Shown here piece by piece: positions 17,825 to 25,798 of a stretch of DNA of 64,000 bases. The notes beneath the pieces were generated by a model. The model ran no database searches. It was given only the letters and a program-made list of their open reading frames with translations, and was not told the origin of the DNA. The stretch comes from Flammeovirgaceae bacterium SG7u.111 (GTDB taxonomy: Bacteria > Bacteroidota > Bacteroidia > Cytophagales > Flammeovirgaceae). Location of the stretch: positions 1,131,635-1,195,634 of the forward strand of contig CP139021.1 in the NCBI GenBank assembly GCA_034044135.1. The letters run 5' to 3'. A program made the translations under genes and the position numbers. Numbering within the stretch: position 1 is the first letter of the stretch; the number at the start of each line of letters is the position of its first letter.

Positions 17825-19942
17825 TTAGTTCTTAATGGAAAATAATACTACGAATTTAGCGCCTTTGCCCAGCTCACTTTCGCACCATATTTCACCGTTC
17901 ATGGCTTCTACGTATTTTTTTACGATAGAAAGTCCCAAGCCCGTGGAGGTTTCTCCGCCAGTTGGTTCTGCGCTGAGGCGCTGGAATTTCCCAAACAGTT
18001 TTTTCTTATCTTCTGGGCTCAAGCCAGGTCCTTCATCTTTTACTTCTATGCGCAGGCTTTTTGTTGCGGAAGACATTTTTACCCAAATATTGCTGTTGGA
18101 AGAGGAGAATTTGACCGCATTGGAAATCAAGTTTTCTACTATTTGCATCAAGTAGCTTCTGTCCAGTTCGGTGCAGCATTCCAAGGTTTCGAGGGATAAG
18201 TTTATCCGCTTTGCCTTGGCTTTTTCCCTATAACTTTCCACGGCTTGCCTTAGCACATCTTGCACATCGGTTTGCTCTAGGTGGATGTTGAGGTGGTCTG
18301 CTTCAATGGCTTTGAGGTCGAGGATTTTGCCCACCATTTTGTTTATCCGTTCCAGTGATCGGGAGATGAGCCCTAGACTTTGGACTTGGTCTTCATCAAA
18401 GTTTTCCGAGTCGGAGCGGAGTAGCTCTGCCATGCTTAGGGCTGAGGAGAGAGGGTTGCGGAGGTCGTGGGCAACAATGCCGATGAGGTGGTTTTTTTCT
18501 TCGTTGAGTGCGATTAGTTTCTTGTTATTCTTTTCAATCTCCTCTTTTTGTAGCCCAACCAAATCACGCTGCATGGTGATTTCCTCGTTTTGCCTTTCTA
18601 GTTCCTCTTGTTTTTCGCTGAGCTCCTGTGTTCTTTCTGTTACTTTTTCTTCAAGTTCTTTATTTGCTTTGCTTTGCAGTTCCTCGATCTCCATCAGCTT
18701 GATTATCAATTCTTTTTGTGCTTGTTCTTTTTGCCCTTTCGTTATCCGCATGCGGTAGCCCAAGCCAAGTGAAAAGACCATGACCTCTAGTACCACACCA
18801 ACTTGCCCGTAGCCGAGTCCTTCCATAAAAAAGCTTGTAAGGCTGACATATACGCCCACCAAACTGCCAATCCAGAGAAAAGAGGAGCCTATGATTAGGT
18901 AATAGGCAAGGCGGTTGCGGGTGCGGGCAAGGTAAATTAGGATGATAAACGCCAAAATGGTAACGCAAACCAGTGAAATTAGCGCGATACTTCCCACAAT
19001 GTTGATATGGAAAGTGAAGTATAAAATGGAGACTTCAACCAAAACAATTAGCAATAAAACATATTCGCCTATTTTCAGCACTTTGTCCCAAAAAGGAATG
19101 AGCTTGGAGGTGTTGAGATAATAACGGATGAACTTGAAATAAAAGATGGGGCTAAGTCCAAAACTCACGGTCCAAGCGTATGCTTCGAACCGTGGAAATT
19201 CTCCAAAAAAGTATTCTTTGGAAAAGCCTTTCAGTACGAAAAAGTACAGGGCTACATTGAAAATATAAAGGGAATAATAGAGATACGTTTTGTCTTTAAA
19301 GGAAATGAAAACGAAAAAATTGTAGAAAAACATCATGAGCATGAGCCCATAAAAAAGCCCTTCTACCATGTTTCTTCGTTCTATGCGACCATGCCAATTT
19401 TCGGTAGGAGTGAGGATGGGTTCTACATAGGGCTGGCGTTTGTTGAAGTTTTCTATTCGCACCCAAACCTTACTTTTTTCGCCATTTTCCAATGAAAAGT
19501 GGAAAGCGGTAACTCGCCCAGGTTTCACGCTTCTTTCAGATGCTTTTATATATTGCCCGCCTTTTTGGTGTGTTATCTGTCCATTTTTATCTTCTGTATA
19601 TACATCTATCTTGTTGTTGAAACCTATGTAAAGCATCATGTTGGCATAGGTACCCGATACGTTTTTTACAGAGAAATTCACCCAATAAACACCGTCTGGG
19701 TCGTGGAGTCTGCCATCTTCATAGAAGGGTTGGAAAAGCTCTTTTCCATTGGTGCTTCTTACTTTTTCAAAAGTCATTATTTTGCTTGTGTCTTGGAATA
19801 CGTGCAGACTTTTGGTAGGCAAATAATAATTCTTTTGGACATCCTTAATTTGAAAAATAGCTTGGGCTACAGAAGGAGTAGGCTGCAACAAGACGAGCAA
19901 CCAACAGCAAATCCCCCATAAGAGCCACTTATTTTTTATCAT
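17825..19942 (-). CDS. 7TMR-DISM sensor histidine kinase
   Basis: Membrane sensor kinase of 705 residues. Order: signal peptide (1-26), periplasmic 7TMR-DISM extracellular domain (about 30-165), seven membrane helices (about 185-395), a Glu/Gln/Lys-rich coiled coil (about 400-485), the HisKA dimerisation domain with phospho-acceptor His in IVAHDLRNPLSSALS near residue 491, and a HATPase domain with N-box ENLISNAVKFSS, DEGPGLS and GLGLSIVKKYVE. The extracellular domain resembles carbohydrate-binding folds, so a sugar or small ligand is a plausible signal. No receiver domain or response regulator is adjacent, so it is an orphan. Long non-coding stretches isolate it on both sides. Confidence 0.95.
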   Translation of the reverse strand: MIKNKWLLWGICCWLLVLLQPTPSVAQAIFQIKDVQKNYYLPTKSLHVFQDTSKIMTFEKVRSTNGKELFQPFYEDGRLHDPDGVYWVNFSVKNVSGTYANMMLYIGFNNKIDVYTEDKNGQITHQKGGQYIKASERSVKPGRVTAFHFSLENGEKSKVWVRIENFNKRQPYVEPILTPTENWHGRIERRNMVEGLFYGLMLMMFFYNFFVFISFKDKTYLYYSLYIFNVALYFFVLKGFSKEYFFGEFPRFEAYAWTVSFGLSPIFYFKFIRYYLNTSKLIPFWDKVLKIGEYVLLLIVLVEVSILYFTFHINIVGSIALISLVCVTILAFIILIYLARTRNRLAYYLIIGSSFLWIGSLVGVYVSLTSFFMEGLGYGQVGVVLEVMVFSLGLGYRMRITKGQKEQAQKELIIKLMEIEELQSKANKELEEKVTERTQELSEKQEELERQNEEITMQRDLVGLQKEEIEKNNKKLIALNEEKNHLIGIVAHDLRNPLSSALSMAELLRSDSENFDEDQVQSLGLISRSLERINKMVGKILDLKAIEADHLNIHLEQTDVQDVLRQAVESYREKAKAKRINLSLETLECCTELDRSYLMQIVENLISNAVKFSSSNSNIWVKMSSATKSLRIEVKDEGPGLSPEDKKKLFGKFQRLSAEPTGGETSTGLGLSIVKKYVEAMNGEIWCESELGKGAKFVVLFSIKN

Positions 19943-20073
19943 TTTGCATCTGTTTCAAAAAAAATACCCTATTTCAGTTTTGGGAGGTTTTAGATCCTTT
20001 ATAAGATACTGACAATATTTTAGGGTGTAAATCTTAAACTGATTCTATGTTTTTATACACTATTTTCTTTCTT

Positions 20074-20116
20074 AGAGCTTGTTTGCAGCGATATAGATGT
20101 AATTTAAACAAGCTCT
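20074..20116. repeat. Inverted repeat with wide loop (REP-like)
   Basis: Perfect 11-bp arms AGAGCTTGTTT (20074-20084) and AAACAAGCTCT (20106-20116) separated by 21 bases, in the 298-base gap between two divergent genes. No T-run follows. It resembles the repeat at 22308-22356 (TTAGA-GCT-GTTT arms), suggesting a small dispersed family. Nothing else is seen in this gap. Confidence 0.45.
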
Positions 20117-20240
20117 TAAATACAGAAGAAGAATGATAGCAAAAATAGTAAGATATATCAAATATGCTTGATTACCATTTGGGGGAAGTACCTGAACTTG
20201 ATTTTTTTAACATCTTTGCAAAAAAAACACAAATTGAACC

Positions 20241-20870
20241 ATGACTCCCAACCAGTTTGAAGTACTAGCCCGAACGTATTGCGACCACCTTCCCGCCTCT
20301 CCAGCCGATGGAGTTTTTTTGGTGGGGCAAACTCCTAGCAACCAAGAGTCTGTTCTCAAAAAAGGTGCTGAACTTGTGAAGAATGGACATGCAAAAAAAA
20401 TATTATTGCTAGACTGCGGAGCAGTGAGTGGGTATCCTGGAGTAGATGTTTGGTTAGAAGAGCTTAAAGCTTTGGGAATGAGCGATGAGCAGCTAGAGCC
20501 TATCCCTCATTCAGATCCGAATATGATCCACACTCGCCTTGAAGCGGGAAGTCTCATGGCACATGCTAAAGCTAAAGAATATCGCTCGATCATTATCTGT
20601 TCGCCGTCCTTCCATCAGCCTCGCTCGTTTATGACTGCTATTACCATGGCGCTGGAGGAATATCCAGAGGTGAAAGTTTACAGCCAAGCAGGAGACTATT
20701 TGCCTTGGACCGAATCCGCTATCCACTCACAGGGAAAAGCGGCTGGTACTCGGGTAGATATCCTTCATGGGGAACTTGAGCGCATTTATAAATACCAAGG
20801 TTTTGGTGATTTAGCTTCTTTTGAAGCGGTGTTGGAATATTTGAATAGGAGAGAGGGATGGCCAAACTAA
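20241..20870 (+). CDS. DUF218 (YdcF/ElyC/SanA-like) protein
   Basis: A 209-residue cytoplasmic protein with no signal peptide or membrane helix. It fits the DUF218 Rossmann-like fold: ADGVFLVGQTPSNQE (strand and loop 1), KNGHAKKILLLDCG, IHTRLEAGSLMAHAKAKEY (helix after TxxEA-type motif), SIIICSPSFHQPRSFMTA (SxxxHxxR-like), and a C-terminal GELERIYKYQGFG. The biochemical role of the stand-alone soluble forms is unclear; YdcF is reported to bind S-adenosylmethionine, and ElyC/SanA act in envelope assembly. The ATG at 20241 fits the fold start. It is a single-gene unit. Confidence 0.88.
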   Translation: MTPNQFEVLARTYCDHLPASPADGVFLVGQTPSNQESVLKKGAELVKNGHAKKILLLDCGAVSGYPGVDVWLEELKALGMSDEQLEPIPHSDPNMIHTRLEAGSLMAHAKAKEYRSIIICSPSFHQPRSFMTAITMALEEYPEVKVYSQAGDYLPWTESAIHSQGKAAGTRVDILHGELERIYKYQGFGDLASFEAVLEYLNRREGWPN

Positions 20871-21074
20871 GAAGCTTAGTTGGTGTACCTTGCTAGTTGC
20901 ACTTAAATTAATTCTTGGTACTAGTTGCTGGTTTTTCGTTTTACAAAAAAACAGTATGAGGTATTTGTATCTGAGTTTTTAATGCTAAAAAAGGGATTGC
21001 GTATTGAGGGCAAGTAGCTAGTATACAGTAACTTTAAACTAAGTTTAGTAAATATCTGAAGTAAATAACTTATC

Positions 21075-22274
21075 CTACAATGCTCCTAATCTTAGTAAAT
21101 ATCCAAGGCTAACTTCAGTGAAGTCGGCTTGCCCTTGGTTGGCATTTATATGAGCTCCGAGGTAAATGTTATTCCTAGGATTCTTAACTGTGTTTATGGC
21201 ATAAAACTTCAACCCAAACCGAGTGACAATCCACGTTTTTATCGTTTCCTCAAAGCCGGGGTCGGGCTCATACAGCTCATAATATTTTTTGTAGAAAGGT
21301 TTGTAAAGGTTGATTCCTCCTTCGACATCTAGTGAAACCTGTCCGAAAAGGAATTCAGTACCTAAGAAAATATACACATTGGAAGCGCTAGAGCGAGGAT
21401 TTCCAATGTATTCTTCAGGTTGGTTGTCATTAATATAATCGTAGTAAGATTGATAAAACCGATAGGCTGCACCAGCACTAAGCCTCAGCGAGCTTTTCAC
21501 TACTTTGCTTCCAGAAGCGACCATGCTGTACACTGCTTTTTTGTCTGTGCCTACAGGACCATCGGCGCCACCTAGTTCGTGCATGCCCAAGCCTGTTCGC
21601 AAGGATAGATAGAAGTCTTTGGTTTTTTCCAGCTCAGGCTTTTCGAAGGGTTTGAAATAATGCTCGGAAAGAGGAGAAAGGTAAAATTGGGCAGCAAGGC
21701 TTGCAACTGCCGAGTTCATACCGAAGTTGGGGAGCTGTGTGTGCCCATTGGAATGGTGCAAGTAGCTCAGTCCAGCCTTTAGGGAGAAACCGGGGCGAAG
21801 GTGGAAAAGGTAATATACTCCGCCTTGGAAAGCCCAGGTAAAACTAGAGCCTATCACAATGTTTTTTAGATTCATTTCGGGGTCGTGATGTTGACTGAAA
21901 TAGGAGGCTCCCAAGCCAAATTTGAGGTGTAGCGAATTTTTTAGTGATTTGGAAGTCCGAAAAGAGACAAAGGACATCAGGCTTGTTCCCGAACCGAAAA
22001 CCTCTTTGTTGCCATACACGCTATGAGTGAGCGAAAGCCCAGTGGTGGGGTAGCCATAATAAGCAGCCCATTTGCTTTCGGGGTTATAGTTTATTTTTCC
22101 CACACTCAGGACATAGGTTTGTTGGGTGCTTGTTTCGGGAAAGTTGCTGTTGGTAGGCAGAAGTTTTCCCAGCATCAACTCGGGTTGAATAAAAACTGCT
22201 GGTTTTGGGTTGTCTTGTCCTACAGTAACTTGTATGGAAATGAAGAACAGAAATAGGTAAATAAATCTCCTCAT
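21075..22274 (-). CDS. PagL-like acyloxyacyl hydrolase (lipid A deacylase)
   Basis: Outer-membrane beta-barrel protein of 399 residues with signal peptide MRRFIYLFLFFISIQVTVGQ. The PagL catalytic signature H-x-S-N is visible as SYLHHSNGHTQLPNFGMNSA (His173, Ser175), followed by a strand, VASLAAQFYLSP, as in PagL. PagL itself is about 170 residues; this protein has a second barrel-like half (about 220-399), common in Bacteroidota homologues. It is predicted to remove the 3-O-linked acyl chain from lipid A. A lipid A-type acyltransferase lies 2.5 kb away on the same strand but not in the same operon. Confidence 0.85.
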   Translation of the reverse strand: MRRFIYLFLFFISIQVTVGQDNPKPAVFIQPELMLGKLLPTNSNFPETSTQQTYVLSVGKINYNPESKWAAYYGYPTTGLSLTHSVYGNKEVFGSGTSLMSFVSFRTSKSLKNSLHLKFGLGASYFSQHHDPEMNLKNIVIGSSFTWAFQGGVYYLFHLRPGFSLKAGLSYLHHSNGHTQLPNFGMNSAVASLAAQFYLSPLSEHYFKPFEKPELEKTKDFYLSLRTGLGMHELGGADGPVGTDKKAVYSMVASGSKVVKSSLRLSAGAAYRFYQSYYDYINDNQPEEYIGNPRSSASNVYIFLGTEFLFGQVSLDVEGGINLYKPFYKKYYELYEPDPGFEETIKTWIVTRFGLKFYAINTVKNPRNNIYLGAHINANQGQADFTEVSLGYLLRLGAL

Positions 22275-22307
22275 GGATTGCCCTGATAATTTTGGTGTAT
22301 GTAGCTT

Positions 22308-22356
22308 AGAAGCTGTTTTGAAACTAAATTTGAAGTTATGTTTCCAAACAGCTTCT
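22308..22356. repeat. Inverted repeat with wide loop (REP-like)
   Basis: Perfect 11-bp arms AGAAGCTGTTT (22308-22318) and AAACAGCTTCT (22346-22356), loop 27 bases, then TAGTTTTTTT on the plus strand. No plus-strand gene lies upstream that would need a terminator here. The arm ends resemble those of the repeat at 20074-20116. Confidence 0.45.
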
Positions 22357-22423
22357 TAGTTTTTTTACAAAAACTAGTTAAATGAAATCGTTCCAGTGTT
22401 GAACGTACCGCTGCTTTTACCTA

Positions 22424-22972
22424 CTAATCCATGTTTTCAAACTGGTGTTGCTCCAAGGTGTCGTAACTGACTAGGCTTCCTATAAAATTGTGGAAGGCTG
22501 GGCGGATGAACAAGGTTACGCTAATGATCACGATAGAAAGCATGATGGCTACACTGATATTGTTTTTCTTGATTTCTGCTATTTCATCTACACTTGTGGT
22601 CGCTTTTATAAATACATAAAAGGTGATGATGAGTAATAAGAAGCAGAATATGAGCGAGATAAAATAGAAAGAAATGAAGTAGCTAAAGGAAATAAACATC
22701 ATTCGGGGAGTAACTTCCCCGGTTGCAAGTACCATGGTACGTAGGGCGTCTACCGCTGGCATAATACTATTTTCTACCAACAAAAGGGTACAGAAAATAA
22801 GCGTTCCTTCAAATACGGATACGGCAATATTGCCTTGCTTCACCATACTGAAAAAATCCACTTTCATGATCAGTTGGTTAATGATTTTGATGGAAAGGTA
22901 CACCGTGAGTAGCCCGAAGACTAGTGAAAGCATTGTTTCGTAGGAAGAAAAGAGTACGAGATTGGTATCCAT
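22424..22972 (-). CDS. DUF350-like integral membrane protein
   Basis: A 182-residue protein from MDTNLVLFSSYE; the longer frame to 23041 adds a hydrophilic, unlikely N-terminus. Four hydrophobic segments are visible: SLVFGLLTVYLSIKIINQLI, SVFEGTLIFCTLLLV, YFISLIFCFLLLIITFYVFI and NISVAIMLSIVIISVTLFI. The DEIAEIKKNNISVAI segment before the last helix resembles the D-xx-AE-xxxxNxAxA pattern of DUF350 proteins, whose function is unknown. It is not part of an obvious operon. Confidence 0.7.
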   Translation of the reverse strand: MDTNLVLFSSYETMLSLVFGLLTVYLSIKIINQLIMKVDFFSMVKQGNIAVSVFEGTLIFCTLLLVENSIMPAVDALRTMVLATGEVTPRMMFISFSYFISFYFISLIFCFLLLIITFYVFIKATTSVDEIAEIKKNNISVAIMLSIVIISVTLFIRPAFHNFIGSLVSYDTLEQHQFENMD

Positions 22973-23167
22973 ATAGTGATTGTTTTTTAGGTTCTTTTGG
23001 TATTCATTTCCTAAATATATGCACATCAGGTATTTCTGCAAAAAGGAAAAGAGTTAGTTGGGTAGAAATAAAGCTGGCTGCAAACAAATGTAAACACAAC
23101 TAAGGGATGAACGAGCAGAAAAGGGAAATCGCATAATGCCGAGGGAGGTGGTTTGTGAAATATGCAC

Positions 23168-24154
23168 CTACCTCAAGCCCAGACCAGCTTTCCAAGTCCC
23201 TTTAATGAAATTGTACTTGAGAGTAGAACCCATGGCTAGCCACCAGTATTTGTTCATTTCCACGGCAAAAGAGGGTTGCATGTAACAGTTGATTACGCAA
23301 CCTTCGCACCCGGGCAGTTTCCCTTCTAGGGCGATGGCTTTTTGTGCTTTTTCGGAATGGAAAAGTTCGTAGAGGTTGTTTTCGATGGGTAGTTCCTCAA
23401 TGCCCAAGTGGTAGCAAGGTAATACTAATTTATTTTCTGGTGAAATGACAAGGGTGGTGCTTCCTGCCTTGCAAATAGGCTTTTCTATATGGTTTCCCCC
23501 ATCTTCCCGCAGTTTGATAAAGGCTTGGTTGAGGTACACATTTTTCCGTTTTCCCCATTTTTTCAGTTTCCTGAGTTGGGCAAATGAAAGTCCCGTGCCT
23601 GTTTCCACCTCGTTGTATTCGAACACTGGGTTGAGGATGAGTACCAAGTCATTTGGAAGGCAGATATTTTCCCAAACGGGCTGAATTTGATCTATGTTTT
23701 CTCCAAAAACGGTGAAGAGGATATCGGGTCGCTCACCAAGAGATTTAGCTTTTCGGATGGATTCGAGCACAAAATCGTAGCAGGCTACGCCCCGCATTTG
23801 GTCGTGGTCTTCTTTTTTGGCTGAGTCGAGGGAGAAGTGTAGCATATCAATTTTTCCCCGCAGTTTTTCTGCAAACTTTGGGTAGAGCAGCCCATTGGTG
23901 GTGACGGTGGTGAGAAAGCCCAGCTTTTTGGCTATGCCCAGCATTTGGTCAAGCTCTCGGTGGAGTAGGGGCTCACCTCCTGTAAAATCAATAACTTTTA
24001 CTCCTAGCTTTTTCAGTGCTTTGAGGTTGTTTTCTACCTGCGGAAGCTGCACATAGGGCGAGGGTCGCTCCCAAATATCACAAAACCCACATTTCGCATT
24101 GCAGCGGTAGGTAACGTAATAATTGCACAACACAGGGTGGGAAATGAGTCTCAT
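23168..24154 (-). CDS. Radical SAM/SPASM-type protein
   Basis: A 328-residue iron-sulfur enzyme. The radical SAM cluster motif is RCNAKCGFCDIW (Cys-x3-Cys-x2-Cys), followed by the SAM-binding TGGEPLLHRELD. The C-terminal region has further cysteines (PICKAGSTT, LVLPCYHLG, GCEGCVINCYMQ), consistent with an auxiliary SPASM/Twitch cluster. The substrate cannot be read; at 328 residues and with this spacing it does not match the longer sulfatase-maturing enzymes. It lies 39 bases upstream... of no same-strand partner: nfi begins the unit upstream (stop 24194) and this gene follows it, so the two may be co-transcribed. Confidence 0.9.
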   Translation of the reverse strand: MRLISHPVLCNYYVTYRCNAKCGFCDIWERPSPYVQLPQVENNLKALKKLGVKVIDFTGGEPLLHRELDQMLGIAKKLGFLTTVTTNGLLYPKFAEKLRGKIDMLHFSLDSAKKEDHDQMRGVACYDFVLESIRKAKSLGERPDILFTVFGENIDQIQPVWENICLPNDLVLILNPVFEYNEVETGTGLSFAQLRKLKKWGKRKNVYLNQAFIKLREDGGNHIEKPICKAGSTTLVISPENKLVLPCYHLGIEELPIENNLYELFHSEKAQKAIALEGKLPGCEGCVINCYMQPSFAVEMNKYWWLAMGSTLKYNFIKGTWKAGLGLR

Positions 24155-24193
24155 GGTTTAGTGGTAGTCTGGAGCAAAAGTTGTGTTTTTTTA

Positions 24194-24709
24194 TTAGATC
24201 TCATCATCCTTTGCCATTTCTCTCACAGCAGAGTCTACAAGTTTTAGCAAAGTAGGGATTCTGTATTCACCGTGCATGTTTTTTACTTTTTCTGCAACCT
24301 GATTGGTTTCTATCCCTACAGCCGTTACAAACAAGGGTTTTTCACTTTGTCCCCTGTATATTTCTATCGCTGCTTTACTTCTTTTAAAAGAGTTTTTGGC
24401 TACTCCCACAATAGGTGTTTTTTGGTCGAGTGCATCGAACAAATATGAACCTAGTCCCTTATCTTCTTTGCTGGAAAGAAAGCAATAACCATCTATGACA
24501 ATGAGGGAGGGTAATGTTTCCAGTTCCCCAATAAGCTTGAGCAAGCAAGGAAGTTCCCTTTTGTAAAACTTACCTGATTCATAAGCCTGAGGCTCTTCGT
24601 AAATTGTTTTTGCTAAAGATAAAAAGTTAGCATCAGTCCATTTTTCAAAAAGCCCTCCTGCTATGAAAGCTTTTTCCTCCGAATACTGAACATCTAAACA
24701 AAGAATCAT
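24194..24709 (-). CDS. nfi: Endonuclease V-like DNA/RNA repair nuclease
   Basis: Cuts near deoxyinosine or inosine. The 171-residue product keeps the family landmarks: CLDVQYSEEKA (first metal Asp), YESGKFYKRELPCLLKL (wedge Tyr and metal Glu), LIVIDGYCFL (second Asp; usually DGHG), DKGLGSYLFDAL and IVGVAKNSFKR (catalytic Lys). It is shorter than the E. coli enzyme (about 223 residues) and lacks the His of DGHG, so activity may differ. It lies 27 bases after the acyltransferase stop, so acyltransferase, nfi and radical SAM genes may be one transcript. Confidence 0.85.
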   Translation of the reverse strand: MILCLDVQYSEEKAFIAGGLFEKWTDANFLSLAKTIYEEPQAYESGKFYKRELPCLLKLIGELETLPSLIVIDGYCFLSSKEDKGLGSYLFDALDQKTPIVGVAKNSFKRSKAAIEIYRGQSEKPLFVTAVGIETNQVAEKVKNMHGEYRIPTLLKLVDSAVREMAKDDEI

Positions 24710-24736
24710 TTTATAGATTAGAAGTTATATTTCGAT

Positions 24737-25645
24737 TTATTTCTTAGCCTCGTCCAGCTTCTTTTTAGCTTCGGTTATTGCCCTTTTCGCATCCGATTCT
24801 TCCTTGGTGTACTTCCACCTGTTATGTGACCATAGCCAGTCCGAAGGAGCTTTTCGGATCATGTCTTCCGTAGCTTTTGCGAATTTCTCTACAATTTCTT
24901 GCCCACCTTTTTCATACGGGCCTTCGGCTATTTTTTGAATAAAGATTTCATACTTTCCTCTTTTCAATCTTCTTATTCCAAAAAAGACTACAGGGAAGTT
25001 TCCAATCTCCGCTATTTTTTGAGCTCCGGTATAAAACGCAGTTTCCCTACCCAAAAAGTTGATCCAATATTTATCATCGTCTATGCCGGGAGTTTGGTCG
25101 GCCACCAAGCCAATCACTTGTGTGTTTTTCCTGTTTTTAATCACATCTCGGAAAGTTAGCTTCATCTCCAGCGGCTGAGCGCCAAACTTGGCTCGCATAT
25201 CGAAAATGAGCTTATCGAAGGTTTTGTTGGAGAGGGTTTTATAAACAGGTTTGAGAACTTCTCCTTGAAAGAGGGCACTAGTGCCCAGGTTTACCCATTC
25301 CCAGTTGGTTTGGTGGCTCAGCACTGCCACTACAGGCTGGTTGTTTTTCAAGTAATCACCCATGGCTTCCTTGTTCACAAGGCTTACCCGCTTCAGGAAA
25401 TCTTCCCTAGAAATGGTAAAAGACTTTAGAATCTCGACAATGGTGTCGGAAAAATTGCGGTAAAAACCTTTGACTATTTGAGCGACTTCTTCCTCGTTCT
25501 TTTCGGGAAAGCACTTGCTTATATTGTCCCAAACTACATCCCTTCTATATTTGATCACCCGATAAGCAATGAAATTAAGAAAATCTGCCAGTAAGTAGAG
25601 TACGGGAAAAGGAAGTCGTGAAAGAAGCTTTAATAAAAATACCAT
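24737..25645 (-). CDS. Lysophospholipid/lipid A acyltransferase (LpxL/HtrB family)
   Basis: A 302-residue inner-membrane-associated acyltransferase. An N-terminal membrane anchor (about 1-27) precedes the catalytic HX4E motif in VVAVLSHQTNWEWVNLG, then VYKTLSNKTFDKLIFDMRAKFG, VIGLVADQTPG and a late conserved block PSDWLWSHNRWKY typical of Bacteroidota HtrB homologues. It is expected to add a secondary acyl chain to lipid A. A lysine-rich tail (KKKLDEAKK) ends the protein. It is the first gene of a likely unit with nfi. Confidence 0.92.
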   Translation of the reverse strand: MVFLLKLLSRLPFPVLYLLADFLNFIAYRVIKYRRDVVWDNISKCFPEKNEEEVAQIVKGFYRNFSDTIVEILKSFTISREDFLKRVSLVNKEAMGDYLKNNQPVVAVLSHQTNWEWVNLGTSALFQGEVLKPVYKTLSNKTFDKLIFDMRAKFGAQPLEMKLTFRDVIKNRKNTQVIGLVADQTPGIDDDKYWINFLGRETAFYTGAQKIAEIGNFPVVFFGIRRLKRGKYEIFIQKIAEGPYEKGGQEIVEKFAKATEDMIRKAPSDWLWSHNRWKYTKEESDAKRAITEAKKKLDEAKK

Positions 25646-25798
25646 GTTGTTGTTGGTTTGGAATAAGCACCAGTGCTATTTGTTAAAACAACATTGGTGT
25701 TGACAAGCAGTGCTTTATTGAAAAATAGGTACTACTTATTTTTGATCAAGCACTTAATCTGCAAAAATAGGCAGGATTATCGGAAAAGTGGGAATAAT

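Noticed and set aside
20170-20240. Bacteroidota promoter (CATCTTTG as -7 box) before the DUF218 gene
   Set aside because: One mismatch in the -7 box and no TTG at the right distance upstream.
23168-24154. Sulfatase-maturing enzyme for the sulfatase at 11.5 kb
   Set aside because: The radical SAM protein is too short and its Cys pattern does not fit that family; it is also 10 kb away on the other strand.
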